Shown piece by piece: positions 53,084-61,380 of a stretch of DNA of 64,000 nt. The stretch covers positions 248,001-312,000 of the forward strand of contig NZ_JALJXU010000001.1 in NCBI RefSeq assembly GCF_024170225.1, written 5' to 3'. The DNA comes from Streptococcus gallinaceus (lineage in GTDB: Bacteria; Bacillota; Bacilli; Lactobacillales; Streptococcaceae). Below the pieces are notes generated by a model. It was not told where the DNA came from. It saw only the letters and a program-made list of their open reading frames with translations, and did not search any database. Made by a program: the position numbers and the translations under genes. Positions within the stretch are counted from its first letter, which is position 1. Each line of letters starts with the position of its first letter.

Positions 53084-53941
53084 ATGGTAGAAAAAATCAA
53101 TGTAAATTTAATGAATGTTGGACGTTTGGCAAGTATTGACTTTGTGGTCATTCATAACGATGCAGGAAGTATGACACCTGAACAGTACATTAACTGGTTA
53201 CGTAACAGAAACAAGGAACTAGGAATTGCCCACTATTACATCAATCGCCATACGATTGCACGAGTGATTGATAACTATAATATTGGTTATCACACAGGTG
53301 AGTGGCATAGCAATACCCACTCTATTGGTTACGAAGTATGTGAGAGTTTAAAAGTTGGAGATGCAGAGTTTTTAGCTAACGAAGATATGGCTTTGATGCA
53401 AGCGACAGAAGACTTACTTTTCTACAACTTACCAATCAACCATCAAACGGTGCGACTTCATCATGAGTTCGTACCAACTACTTGCCCACACCGTTCACTA
53501 GCACTTCATGGTGGAACAACAGGGAGTGTAAAGGATTACTTTGTATCACGCATGAAGTACTTTGTGACACTTGGAAAGACTGTTGATGAAATGCTTGCGA
53601 AGAAAGGTACTCCGTCAGCAACTCCTCAACCGAAACCACAGCCATCTTCAACTAAAAAGTCAATTGATGAAGTGGCACGAGAAGTCTTGAACGGTAAATG
53701 GGGGAACGGAGCTGAGCGCAAATCTGCGCTGGAGTCTGCAGGTTATTCTTATAGCCAAGTTCAAGAACGAGTAAATGCCCTTATTTATGGCACAGTACCA
53801 CAAACCAAATCTCTTGATGAAGTAGCTAAAGAAGTCATCAATGGGCAATGGGGAAATGGACAAGACCGTAGAAATAGACTCATGGGTGCTGGTTATAATT
53901 ATGACCAAGTACAACAACGAGTGAATGAGTTGTTAGGATAA
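53084..53941 (+). CDS. Endolysin: N-acetylmuramoyl-L-alanine amidase with CW_7 repeats
   Basis: About 285 residues; ATG at 53084 after AAAGGAGG. The N-terminal amidase-2 domain has VVIHNDAG (zinc His), AHYYINRH..GYHTGEWHSNTHSIGYEVCE and HHEFVPTTCPHRSL with the other zinc ligands. A Pro/Ser linker leads to two CW_7 cell-wall-binding repeats (SIDEVAREVLNGKWGNGAERKSALESAGYSYSQVQERVNAL and SLDEVAKEVINGQWGNGQDRRNRLMGAGYNYDQVQQRVNEL). It cleaves peptidoglycan at the end of the lytic cycle. Confidence 0.94.
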   Translation: MVEKINVNLMNVGRLASIDFVVIHNDAGSMTPEQYINWLRNRNKELGIAHYYINRHTIARVIDNYNIGYHTGEWHSNTHSIGYEVCESLKVGDAEFLANEDMALMQATEDLLFYNLPINHQTVRLHHEFVPTTCPHRSLALHGGTTGSVKDYFVSRMKYFVTLGKTVDEMLAKKGTPSATPQPKPQPSSTKKSIDEVAREVLNGKWGNGAERKSALESAGYSYSQVQERVNALIYGTVPQTKSLDEVAKEVINGQWGNGQDRRNRLMGAGYNYDQVQQRVNELLG

Positions 53942-54007
53942 GCTATAAAAAGTAATAAATCAACTATAGTTTGTATATTACTCTTTTAAGCTCTGAGATA
54001 TACAATC

Positions 54008-54055
54008 TGAGTATAGATTAGAGGAAATCAGTCTATACTCATATTTTTATTTTTA
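54008..54055 (+). terminator. Terminator after the lysis genes (first of two)
   Basis: TGAGTATAGA and TCTATACTCA form a perfect 10-bp stem followed by a T-rich tail. Confidence 0.8.
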
Positions 54056-54063
54056 ATACAGGA

Positions 54064-54107
54064 AAGATCTATCGTAGATTTTTAATGTCTACGGTAGGTC
54101 TTTTTTT
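54064..54107 (+). terminator. Strong terminator (second of two)
   Basis: AAGATCTATCGTAGA pairs with TCTACGGTAGGTCTT with two G-U pairs, followed by seven Ts. It separates the late operon from the recombinase block. Confidence 0.9.
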
Positions 54108-54123
54108 GTTTTAGGGGGTTCAT

Positions 54124-54230
54124 TTCATAAAAAAGTCTTTGCCTATAGATTTAGGAAGATTGGAGAAACGTTTAAAAACTAGTACTTAAAGTCAGCCCAA
54201 CTGTCCTATTTCTATTAGGAGGATAAGAAT
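54124..54230 (+). promoter_or_regulatory. Diverged copy 3 of the RBS leader
   Basis: It shares TTCATAA..TCTTTGCCTATAGAT with the leaders at 20277 and 24851, but the downstream arm is CTATTAGGAGG (54212), so the long stem is imperfect. Instead TCCTA..TAGGA forms a small hairpin that includes the Shine-Dalgarno of the gene at 54231. Confidence 0.45.
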
Positions 54231-54629
54231 ATGAATGATAAACAAAAAGAAGATATAACACAACTTAGAAAAAATGGCTTAGGCTATAAACGTATTTCAG
54301 TTATTACTGGAGTCTCACTTAATACTGTGAAATCCTACTGTAGACGTTGGAATGTAGATAAAGAGATAAGTACGGATGGTGACGTATGTCTGTTATGCCA
54401 AACGCCACTACATCAAACAAAAGGAAAGAAATCTAAAAAGTTTTGTAGTGACGCTTGTCGGATGAAATGGTGGAATATGCATTTAAATAAAGTAAATAGA
54501 AAAGCCTATACCACTCATGAATGCCTAAATTGTAAAAAAGAATTTCAGTCGTATGCCAATAAAGAGAGAAAGTATTGTAGTCATGAGTGTTACGTGGCGT
54601 ATCGCTTTGGAGGTGTTAGTTATGACTAA
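54231..54629 (+). CDS. HTH plus zinc-finger protein of the recombinase operon
   Basis: A 132-residue protein, ATG after AGGAGG. The N-terminal HTH (EDITQLRKNGLGYKRISVITGVSLNTVKSYCRRW) is resolvase/sigma-4 like, followed by CLLCQTPLH..FCSDAC and CLNCKKEF..YCSHEC zinc units joined by KWWNMHLNKVNRKAY. These zinc units are almost the same as the C-terminal tail of the recombinase at 9332. Often annotated as sigma-70-like. It may be a recombination directionality factor or regulator; that is inference. It overlaps the next small gene by 8 bp. Confidence 0.85.
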   Translation: MNDKQKEDITQLRKNGLGYKRISVITGVSLNTVKSYCRRWNVDKEISTDGDVCLLCQTPLHQTKGKKSKKFCSDACRMKWWNMHLNKVNRKAYTTHECLNCKKEFQSYANKERKYCSHECYVAYRFGGVSYD

Positions 54630-54798
54630 TGAAGAATTTATTCATGAACTAGCCTATCAAGTTACGATGCTTCAAGCTACAAAGCTATTAAATGATGAAG
54701 TTATTGAGAAAGAACAGTATGAAGATTTTCAAAGAAAAATGCTTGAAATGTATCAACCGATTTTTAGTCAATACATGGACGAAACACTTGATAAATAA
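54622..54798 (+). CDS. Small SHOCT-like protein coupled to recombinases
   Basis: A 58-residue protein from ATG 54622 with GGAGG upstream. MTNEEFIHELAYQVTMLQATKLLNDEVIEKEQYEDFQRKMLEMYQPIF has the SHOCT-like short helix pattern and matches the small protein at 9157 in position and type. Role unknown. Confidence 0.8.
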   Translation: MTNEEFIHELAYQVTMLQATKLLNDEVIEKEQYEDFQRKMLEMYQPIFSQYMDETLDK

Positions 54799-54818
54799 AG
54801 CGTTTAGAGTGATATATA
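54788..54818 (+). promoter_or_regulatory. Promoter with the shared recombinase motif (copy 3)
   Basis: CTTGATA at 54787 and TTTAGAGTGATATATAGTA (54803-54821), with TTGATA and GATATA 17 bp apart, overlap the 3' end of the small gene and precede the recombinase at 54843. Confidence 0.6.
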
Positions 54819-54842
54819 GTACTACAAAAGGAGGATCATACA

Positions 54843-55760
54843 ATGAAACAGATACGAAAAATCACTCTATCAAAACTACCTGAACAAAAGAGGTTAAGGG
54901 TAGCAGCCTACGCACGAGTATCGCATACTGGTTTACTTCAATCGTTATCGAATCAAGTGAGTTATTATAATGACTTAATCGGACATCATCCTGAATGGGA
55001 ATTTAAAGGTGTTTATGTGGATGAAGCAACGAGTGGACGAAACACAAGTAAGAGAAAAGAATACCAAAGGCTAATTAGTGATTGTCGAAAGGGAGAAATA
55101 GATATTATTTTAACGAAATCGATCTCACGTTTTGGACGAAATACGGTAGAGTTGCTTAAGACCATACGTGAATTAAAACAACTAAATATCAGCGTTCGAT
55201 TTGAAAAAGAAAATATTGATACCTTAACAACTGATGGAGAGCTACTACTCACACTTTTAGCGACACTTGCTGAAGAAGAATCGAAAGCTATCAGTGAAAA
55301 CATTAGATGGAAAGTAAAAAAGCAGTTCGAACAAGGCTTACCTTACATTAAACAAGATATGTATGGCTATCGGTTTAAAGAAACAAGATATGAAATCGAG
55401 CCAAAGGAAGCTGAAGTTGTGAGACAAATATATACGTGGTATTTAAACGGACTAACGCCAACCTTTATCGCAAGAGAGCTAAACGAAAAAGGAGATAGAA
55501 CACGAAAAGGAAATCTGTTTACACGAAGTATTGTTCATAGAATTTTAGGACAAGTTGCCTATACAGGCACACTTATCCTACAGAAAACATACCATATAGG
55601 TCATAAAGGGCGTTCCGTTGAAAATAAAGGGGAGCGAACAAAGTACATCGTAGAAAATGCCCATGAAGCGATTATTTCCCAAGAAATGTTTGAAGAAGTG
55701 CAACAAGAGAAAACAAGAAGAAGTCTACACAATAAGAAAAAGGAGAAACATCATGACTAA
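54843..55760 (+). CDS. Serine recombinase, short form
   Basis: A 305-residue serine recombinase; ATG after AAAGGAGG. The resolvase domain has catalytic Ser in AAYARVSHTG (about residue 27) and SISRFGRNTVELLK, then a recombinase domain (GLTPTFIARELNEKGD..GNLFTRSIVHRILGQVAYTGTLILQ). It ends without the zinc ribbon and coiled-coil parts of large serine integrases. It is paired and overlaps by 8 bp with a full-length recombinase, so the two probably act together on the attachment sites. Confidence 0.92.
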   Translation: MKQIRKITLSKLPEQKRLRVAAYARVSHTGLLQSLSNQVSYYNDLIGHHPEWEFKGVYVDEATSGRNTSKRKEYQRLISDCRKGEIDIILTKSISRFGRNTVELLKTIRELKQLNISVRFEKENIDTLTTDGELLLTLLATLAEEESKAISENIRWKVKKQFEQGLPYIKQDMYGYRFKETRYEIEPKEAEVVRQIYTWYLNGLTPTFIARELNEKGDRTRKGNLFTRSIVHRILGQVAYTGTLILQKTYHIGHKGRSVENKGERTKYIVENAHEAIISQEMFEEVQQEKTRRSLHNKKKEKHHD

Positions 55761-57312
55761 AAAGATTATTACAATAGAACCTGCGAAGACTATTCGTTCA
55801 TCAGAACTACCTAGTCTAAAGAAACGTAAAGTCGCAGGGTATGCAAGGGTATCTACGGATCATGATGACCAAACAACCTCTTACGAAGCACAGATGAATT
55901 ATTACACTGAGTACATCAGTAGTCGTTCTGATTGGGAATTTGTCAAAATGTATTCTGATGAAGGTATAAGCGGAACGAATACGAAGAAGCGTTTAGGATT
56001 TCAAGAAATGGTGGAAGATGCTCTGGATGGTAAAATTGATTTAATCCTTACAAAGTCAGTGAGTAGATTCGCAAGAAATACCGTTGACTCATTAACAACC
56101 GTTAGAAAACTAAAAGAAGTAGGCGTTGAGATTTACTTTGAAAAAGAAAATATCTGGACACTTGATTCTAAAGGTGAGTTGCTCATTACTATTATGAGCT
56201 CCTTAGCGCAAGAAGAAAGTCGCAGTATTTCAGAGAACGTCAAATGGAGCAAGCGAAAACTTGCGGCAGAAGGAGCAGTTAGTTTTGGATATGGCAATGT
56301 ATTAGGTTTTAAAGTAGGTGAAAATGGAGGATTTGAGATTGATGAAGACGAAGCTAAAATCGTCAGATATATTTTTGGATTATTTCTTCAAGGAGAAAAT
56401 CCAAATAGCATCGCAAAGTTACTTACACAGAAAGGAATCCCTACACCAGCAGGGAAAACAGTATGGAGTTACGCAACTGTAAAACGGATGTTGCAGAATG
56501 AAAAATATAAAGGAGATGCCTTACTTCAAAAATCATTCACGGTTGACTACTTAACGAAACAGAAAAAGAAAAATGAGGGGGAACTGCCACAATACTATGT
56601 GGAGAATAACCATCAAGCCATTATCGATAAAGCAACCTTTGATTTAGTTCAATTGGAACTTCAAAAAACGCACAATCGAAATAAAGTGAGTTTTTGTGGG
56701 AAGATAATCTGTGGTTGTTGTGGTAACAGCTATGGCAGACACGTCTGGCATTCCAATAGTGAGTACAGACAGTATGTCTATAGATGTAATCAAAAATATA
56801 AAGGGAAAAAGAAATGTGACACGCCATCATTGAAAGAGGAGCATATCCATAGGTGGAGTATTCAAGCCATCAATCAGGTCATCACTAACAAAACAGAGAT
56901 TATCCAAAATATGGAGATGTTAGTAACCATGCTTGAGAACACAGATGAATTAACAGAAATTATCAAAGACTTAGAACTTGAGATGGCAGACATTCAGGAA
57001 CAAGCAGAAAAGATGGTAGAGCGAAATACAAAAGTTATCCAAAATCAAGAAATCTATCAAGCAGAATACGATGAGCTAGTCAGTAGGTATGACAAGTTAC
57101 AAAGCAGGCTTCTTGAGAAACAAAGTACTCTACAACTCAAGAGAAAACGAAGTGCGGACGTGAGGTTGTTTGTAGATTTGTTAGACAAACAAGAACACAT
57201 GGTCACAGCATTTGATGAGAAGTTATTCAACACCTTAGTTGACAAAATGGTGATATATACAAAAGAAAAAGTGGAAGTCCACTTCAAAAACGGTCAGGTT
57301 ATCGAAATATAA
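55753..57312 (+). CDS. Large serine recombinase (site-specific integrase)
   Basis: A 519-residue enzyme; ATG at 55753 behind AGGAG. Resolvase domain with AGYARVSTDH (catalytic Ser) and SVSRFARNTVDSLT, recombinase domain (GENPNSIAKLLTQKGIPTPAG..WSYATVKRMLQNEKYKGDALLQ), zinc beta-ribbon CGCCGNSYGRHVW..RCNQKYKGKKKC and a long coiled coil (DLELEMADIQEQAEKMVERNTK..). It is closely similar to the N-terminal 480 residues of the recombinase at 9332. The full set of domains marks it as the main integrase of the prophage. The C-terminus overlaps a terminator stem. Confidence 0.95.
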   Translation: MTKKIITIEPAKTIRSSELPSLKKRKVAGYARVSTDHDDQTTSYEAQMNYYTEYISSRSDWEFVKMYSDEGISGTNTKKRLGFQEMVEDALDGKIDLILTKSVSRFARNTVDSLTTVRKLKEVGVEIYFEKENIWTLDSKGELLITIMSSLAQEESRSISENVKWSKRKLAAEGAVSFGYGNVLGFKVGENGGFEIDEDEAKIVRYIFGLFLQGENPNSIAKLLTQKGIPTPAGKTVWSYATVKRMLQNEKYKGDALLQKSFTVDYLTKQKKKNEGELPQYYVENNHQAIIDKATFDLVQLELQKTHNRNKVSFCGKIICGCCGNSYGRHVWHSNSEYRQYVYRCNQKYKGKKKCDTPSLKEEHIHRWSIQAINQVITNKTEIIQNMEMLVTMLENTDELTEIIKDLELEMADIQEQAEKMVERNTKVIQNQEIYQAEYDELVSRYDKLQSRLLEKQSTLQLKRKRSADVRLFVDLLDKQEHMVTAFDEKLFNTLVDKMVIYTKEKVEVHFKNGQVIEI

Positions 57313-57326
57313 TCTGGCTGTTTTTA
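57287..57326 (+). terminator. Terminator at the recombinase end
   Basis: AAAACGGTCAGGTTAT pairs with ATAATCTGGCTGTTTT with three G-U pairs, then TT. It overlaps the last codons of the integrase. Confidence 0.8.
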
Positions 57327-57354
57327 TAAATGGAATGAAAGTCTCTTTTTATGA

Positions 57355-58030
57355 TATAATAAGAAGAATTGAACAGAATGCAGAAATGGAGGGGATTCAA
57401 ATTGGATGAAGAATTATATATAGAACTAGAAGACACAGAGTGGAAATATGATTTTATTGATCACGACAGGCAGATTGTTCGTGCAATTGTTTGTGATGAA
57501 AACAACTTCTATTTTGTTCGAGTAAAGAGAAATGATGACTTTGGAAAAGCAACCTTAATTGAAACAGCGGGCGGCGGAGTGGAAGATGGTGAAAATCTAT
57601 CAGATGCCATTCAGAGGGAATTAAAAGAAGAACTAGGTGTACAAGTTAAAATTGTTTGTAAATTAGGCGTTATTAGCGACTTTTATAACTTAGTTCATAG
57701 GCATAATATTAATCATTATTTTTTATGTGTGGTTTTATCAGAAGGAGATAAACAGTTGACCCAAGCTGAAAAAGAGGAGTTTCAGTTATCCACTTTAAAA
57801 CTGTCGTATGAAGAAGCTGTAGAAGAGTATGAAAAAGCAAGTATTACAAGATTAGGCAGATTGATTGCTAGACGAGAATTACCGATTTTACGACATGCTA
57901 AAAGATTAATAGATAAAAAACAAGTGAAAAACTAAAAATAATGAATAAATTACTAAACCTTAATTGAGAAAATGGTTATTTATAAAAATAAAAAAGATTA
58001 AACAGAATGCAGATATAAAGGGGTTTACAT
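57355..58030 (+). repeat. Direct repeats flanking the Nudix gene
   Basis: ATAAGAAGAATTGAACAGAATGCAGA..GGGG at 57357-57394 and ATAAAAAAGATTAAACAGAATGCAGA..GGGG at 57988-58024 share most positions, including an exact AACAGAATGCAGA (57372-57384, 58002-58014). The span covers the Nudix gene. Confidence 0.5.
57402..57935 (+). CDS. Nudix hydrolase
   Basis: About 177 residues from TTG at 57402, which follows GGAGGGG by 7 bases. The Nudix box is complete: GGGVEDGENLSDAIQRELKEELGVQV (about residue 60). Nudix enzymes hydrolyse nucleoside diphosphate derivatives such as ADP-sugars or damaged nucleotides. A C-terminal helical tail (EEAVEEYEKASITRLGRLIARRELPIL) is present. It has a TATAAT at 57355. It lies between the prophage and the HAD genes and is flanked by two related 45-bp direct repeats (57355 and 57985), so it may have arrived with a mobile element. 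Confidence 0.88.
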   Translation: MDEELYIELEDTEWKYDFIDHDRQIVRAIVCDENNFYFVRVKRNDDFGKATLIETAGGGVEDGENLSDAIQRELKEELGVQVKIVCKLGVISDFYNLVHRHNINHYFLCVVLSEGDKQLTQAEKEEFQLSTLKLSYEEAVEEYEKASITRLGRLIARRELPILRHAKRLIDKKQVKN

Positions 58031-58045
58031 AAATCGTTACAAGGT

Positions 58046-58079
58046 GCACACCCTAAATGCCGTTTGCACACCCCTAAAA
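58046..58079 (+). repeat. TGCACACCC tandem repeats upstream of a HAD gene
   Basis: TGCACACCC at 58046-58054 and 58066-58074, 20 bp apart, both followed by TAAA. They lie 25-55 bp before the start of the gene at 58099 and look like an operator. Confidence 0.5.
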
Positions 58080-58098
58080 GAAAAAAGGAGATAATTGT

Positions 58099-58896
58099 AT
58101 GATAAAACTGATTGCCACAGATTTGGATGGTACGTTTTTAGATGATCAGAGTCAGTTTGACCGCGAACGTCTAGCCAAACTATTGCCAAAACTTCGTGAA
58201 AAAAGAATTTATTTTGTAGCAGCAAGTGGGCGTGCCCTCTCTTCGTTGGAAAGAGAATTTGCTGGCTTTGAAGACCAGATGCTTTTTTTAGGTGAAAATG
58301 GTACCGTTGTACGCTCAAAGGATAAGATTTATTATGAGGAAATCATGCCTCGTGAGCTTTACATGCGTATTGTTCGAAGTATCAAGGAAAGTCGCTTCCA
58401 AAATGCTGATGCGATTCACGTTTCAGGTAAAAATGGTGCCTATGGCCTGAAGAGTATTAGTCCAGAATACCTAGCCTTCATGAAGCATTATTATCCAGAC
58501 TTGATCTTGGTAGATGATTTTGAAGAGGTTGAGGATGAGATTTATAAAGTTGGAGCTAATTTTGTACCTGAGGAGCTGAAGGCGGCGGCTGAGTGGTTGA
58601 CTGAGACTATCCCAGGTGTTGTATCCATGACCAGTGGTTTTGAGTGCTTGGATGTTATGTTGGACCATGTAGACAAAGGAAATGGTTTGGCACATTTGTG
58701 TGAGACATTAGGAATCCAGGCGGATGAGGTACTTGCTTTTGGAGACAACTTCAATGATGTTGGAATGTTGCAATTTGCAGGAAAGGCAGTCGTTCCTGAA
58801 AATGCTCAGCCAGAAATCAAAGCCTTAGCAGATGAAATTATCGGAGACCACGATACGGGTTCCGTCATGACCTATATGGAGGAAATTGCATGTTAA
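58099..58896 (+). CDS. Cof-type HAD-IIB family phosphatase
   Basis: A 265-residue phosphatase; ATG after AAGGAGA. Motif I ATDLDGTFLDD (residues 6-16), motif II AASGRALSSLE and motif IV GDNFNDVGML (about residue 214). It is similar to the HAD protein at 2265 and shares the operon with another HAD gene, which overlaps by 7 bp. The first eight codons and ribosome-binding site recur at 6511 in front of a transposase fragment. Confidence 0.93.
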   Translation: MIKLIATDLDGTFLDDQSQFDRERLAKLLPKLREKRIYFVAASGRALSSLEREFAGFEDQMLFLGENGTVVRSKDKIYYEEIMPRELYMRIVRSIKESRFQNADAIHVSGKNGAYGLKSISPEYLAFMKHYYPDLILVDDFEEVEDEIYKVGANFVPEELKAAAEWLTETIPGVVSMTSGFECLDVMLDHVDKGNGLAHLCETLGIQADEVLAFGDNFNDVGMLQFAGKAVVPENAQPEIKALADEIIGDHDTGSVMTYMEEIAC

Positions 58897-59702
58897 TCAA
58901 ACTAATCGCCCTGGATCTTGATGGGACACTATTGAACAGTCAAAAAGAAATATCGGTTGCAAACAAGGAAGCCTTGAAAAAAGCCAGTCAGGCTGGCGTG
59001 AAAGTTGTGATTACAACTGGTCGCCCCTTACCAGCAGTAGAGCCATTCTTGAAAGAGTTAGACCTCATCGGAGATGACCAATACTCACTGACCTTCAACG
59101 GAGGCTTGATCCAGACCAACACTGGTAAAGTGATTGACCAGATTGGCTTTGGAATGGAGGAAGTGATAAAGCTTCGCGAAGTAACCAACCAGTTGGGACT
59201 ACCTCTTGATATTGTCCGTGGTGGCGATGTCTATGTTTTGTCTTCTGCGGTTGACTCGCTCTACCCAACCTGCAACCCACTTTTGAATTATCTGCCAACA
59301 GAGTTTTCAGACTTGCCAGTTGGTGTTGAGTTCAACAAAGCAATCACAGCTGTCGCCCAAGATTACTTGGATGAACGGATTCAGGATATTCCAGAAGAAC
59401 TCCATGAGCAGTTCGAAATTTTCAAATCACGAGATATCATTCTGGAGTGGAGTCCTAAGGGTGTACACAAGGCAAATGGTCTAGAAAAATTGATTGCTCA
59501 TCTGGGATTGACACGTGACCAAGTCATGACATGTGGCGACGAAGAAAATGATTTTTCCATGATTGAGTGGGCAGGTCTCGGAGTCTGCATGGCAAATGGC
59601 TCTGACAAGGTAAAAGCTGTCGCAAACGTCGTGACACCAATGACCAATGACGAAGACGCAGTTGCCTGGGTTGTTAACAAATACGTATTAAGCGAGGGAT
59701 AA
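58890..59702 (+). CDS. Cof-type HAD-IIB family phosphatase (YidA-like)
   Basis: A 270-residue HAD phosphatase. Motif I ALDLDGTLLNSQ (about residues 7-18), ITTGRPLPAVE and motif IV GDEENDFSMIEWAG (about 211). The longer cap and sequence resemble YidA/YcsE type sugar phosphatases. It is co-transcribed with the gene before and ftsY after (gap of one base). Confidence 0.93.
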   Translation: MLIKLIALDLDGTLLNSQKEISVANKEALKKASQAGVKVVITTGRPLPAVEPFLKELDLIGDDQYSLTFNGGLIQTNTGKVIDQIGFGMEEVIKLREVTNQLGLPLDIVRGGDVYVLSSAVDSLYPTCNPLLNYLPTEFSDLPVGVEFNKAITAVAQDYLDERIQDIPEELHEQFEIFKSRDIILEWSPKGVHKANGLEKLIAHLGLTRDQVMTCGDEENDFSMIEWAGLGVCMANGSDKVKAVANVVTPMTNDEDAVAWVVNKYVLSEG

Positions 59703-59703
59703 G

Positions 59704-61068
59704 ATGGGTTTATTTGACCGACTATTTAGTCGTAAAAAAGAAGAGACAGAAGAGATTCTTTCAGAGGAAGTTACTTCTGAAACTCTTGATGCTGCCACTG
59801 ACAGTTCAGATGTCACTCCAGAACAAGCCGATGTTGTTCCTGTCGAGACCGAGGAAGCAGTTACTGACGTTTCAACTGAGGAACCAGAAGGAACACAAGA
59901 GCCGGTTCTTGATATAGAGGAGCCTGAACAAGTCTCGGCTGAAGTCCAACCACAGGTAGAAGAAGTCGAAACTCCTAGCCAATCTGCTCAAGTTGCGGCT
60001 TATTATGCAGCAAAAGAAGCTGCCGCTAAGCGCTTGGAACAAGCAGCGGAAACGGGCGAATCTGTCGCTATCCAGACCAAGTCAGAGGCTGGTCTTGTAG
60101 AAGTAGAAGCGCCACAAGAAGACGACGAAGTCGCACCTTCTGAGACACAGGAAGAAAAATACAGTCGTAGTCTTAAAAAAACACGGACTGGTTTTGGGGC
60201 CAAACTCAATGAGTTTTTTGCCAATTTCCGTACAGTAGATGAGGATTTCTTTGAAGAATTGGAAGAATTGTTGATTCTTTCAGACGTCGGAGTCAAGGTG
60301 GCTTCAAGATTGACAGAAGACTTGCGCTATGAGGCCAAGTTAGAAAATGCCAAATCTTCAGCAGATTTGCGACGTGTTGTCATTGAAAAACTAGTAGATA
60401 TCTATGAAAAAGACGGTTTTGACAATGAAAAAATCAATCTTCAAGACAATCTCACTGTCATGCTGTTTGTAGGGGTAAATGGAGTTGGTAAGACAACTTC
60501 AATCGGGAAATTAGCCTACAAATACAAGCAAGCAGGCAAGAAAGTCATGTTGGTTGCAGCAGATACCTTCCGTGCGGGAGCAGTTGCCCAGTTAGCTGAA
60601 TGGGGACGTCGAGTAGATGTTCCGGTGGTAATTGGCCCTGAAAAGTCAGATCCAGCCTCAGTCGTTTTTGATGGGATGGAACGTGCTATAGTAGAAAATG
60701 TAGATATTCTCATGATTGATACCGCAGGTCGTCTTCAAAATAAAGATAATCTCATGGCTGAGTTAGAAAAAATTGGTCGTATTATCAAACGTGTATTACC
60801 AGACGCTCCGCATGAAACCTTGTTAGCTGTCGATGCCTCAACTGGACAAAATGCGCTTAGTCAAGCCAAGGAATTTTCAAAAATTACCCCTCTGACAGGC
60901 TTGGTCCTAACGAAAATTGATGGAACTGCCCGTGGTGGTGTTGTCCTAGCGGTGCGTGAAGAACTAGATATCCCAGTTAAATTCATCGGCTTTGGTGAAA
61001 AGATTGACGATATCGGAGAATTCCATTCAGAAGACTTCATGAAAGGACTTCTTGAAGGACTTGTGTAA
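59704..61068 (+). CDS. ftsY: Signal recognition particle receptor FtsY
   Basis: A 454-residue GTPase that docks SRP-ribosome complexes at the membrane. The N-terminal 150 residues are acidic and Glu/Val-rich, as in streptococcal FtsY A domains. The NG domain follows: G1 GVNGVGKTTSIGKLA (about residue 259), DTFRAGAVAQLAEW, DTAGRLQNK (about 340), TKIDGTARGG (about 400) and the terminal GFGEKIDDIGEFHSEDFM. It is intact. Confidence 0.97.
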   Translation: MGLFDRLFSRKKEETEEILSEEVTSETLDAATDSSDVTPEQADVVPVETEEAVTDVSTEEPEGTQEPVLDIEEPEQVSAEVQPQVEEVETPSQSAQVAAYYAAKEAAAKRLEQAAETGESVAIQTKSEAGLVEVEAPQEDDEVAPSETQEEKYSRSLKKTRTGFGAKLNEFFANFRTVDEDFFEELEELLILSDVGVKVASRLTEDLRYEAKLENAKSSADLRRVVIEKLVDIYEKDGFDNEKINLQDNLTVMLFVGVNGVGKTTSIGKLAYKYKQAGKKVMLVAADTFRAGAVAQLAEWGRRVDVPVVIGPEKSDPASVVFDGMERAIVENVDILMIDTAGRLQNKDNLMAELEKIGRIIKRVLPDAPHETLLAVDASTGQNALSQAKEFSKITPLTGLVLTKIDGTARGGVVLAVREELDIPVKFIGFGEKIDDIGEFHSEDFMKGLLEGLV

Positions 61069-61341
61069 GAAGAATAAAAGAGAGTGGGACAAAAATCGTG
61101 ATTTCGCAGAAATCGATTTTGCGGACACTTACCTTGCAAGTTCCGTTTTCAGCTTAAAAAGGTCTCCCATACCTTTTTAACCCACCACCGCACAGTTGAC
61201 TAGCTTCAAAGGTTCAGGGGAATCTTTGAAGGTTGGAGATAGAACTAACAAAGTTAGTCACAAGATTCGAAATTACTTGTATGGCAAGGAATGAGAACAT
61301 TCAGTCAACCTCTGCGTCAAACTGCTAATTCTAAAAATAGT
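61069..61341 (+). repeat. ftsY-zwf intergenic region with a dispersed repeat
   Basis: No gene. Directly after ftsY, GAGAGTGGGACAAAAATCG (61080-61098) begins a hairpin-forming streptococcal dispersed repeat, with AAAATC-GT-GATTTC pairing with GAAATCGATTTT (61092-61120). The rest has no recognisable feature. Confidence 0.5.
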
Positions 61342-61374
61342 AAAGAACCTAGGACTGAGTCTCAGGTTCTTTTC
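61342..61374. terminator. Bidirectional terminator between ftsY and zwf
   Basis: AAAGAACCT and AGGTTCTTT arms flanked by A and T runs serve both convergent genes. Confidence 0.75.
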
Positions 61375-61380
61375 TTGTTG

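Larger units (their letters stand above)
17990..57326 (+). mobile_element. Siphovirus-type prophage (phi-m46.1/lambdaSa04-like gene order), apparently complete
   Basis: One long collinear block carries lysogeny control, replication, DNA modification, packaging, head, tail, lysis and recombinase genes. The right end is placed just after the last recombinase gene and its terminator. The left end is placed after the hsdR terminator, but the restriction island could belong to the same element. No att repeats could be identified with confidence. Cargo cassettes at 30901-31468, 38231-39239 and 44868-45771 interrupt the phage operons. Confidence 0.85.

Noticed and set aside
54843..55760. Truncated pseudogene recombinase
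   Set aside because: It has an intact catalytic domain, a good ribosome-binding site and tight coupling to the next gene, so the short form looks genuine.
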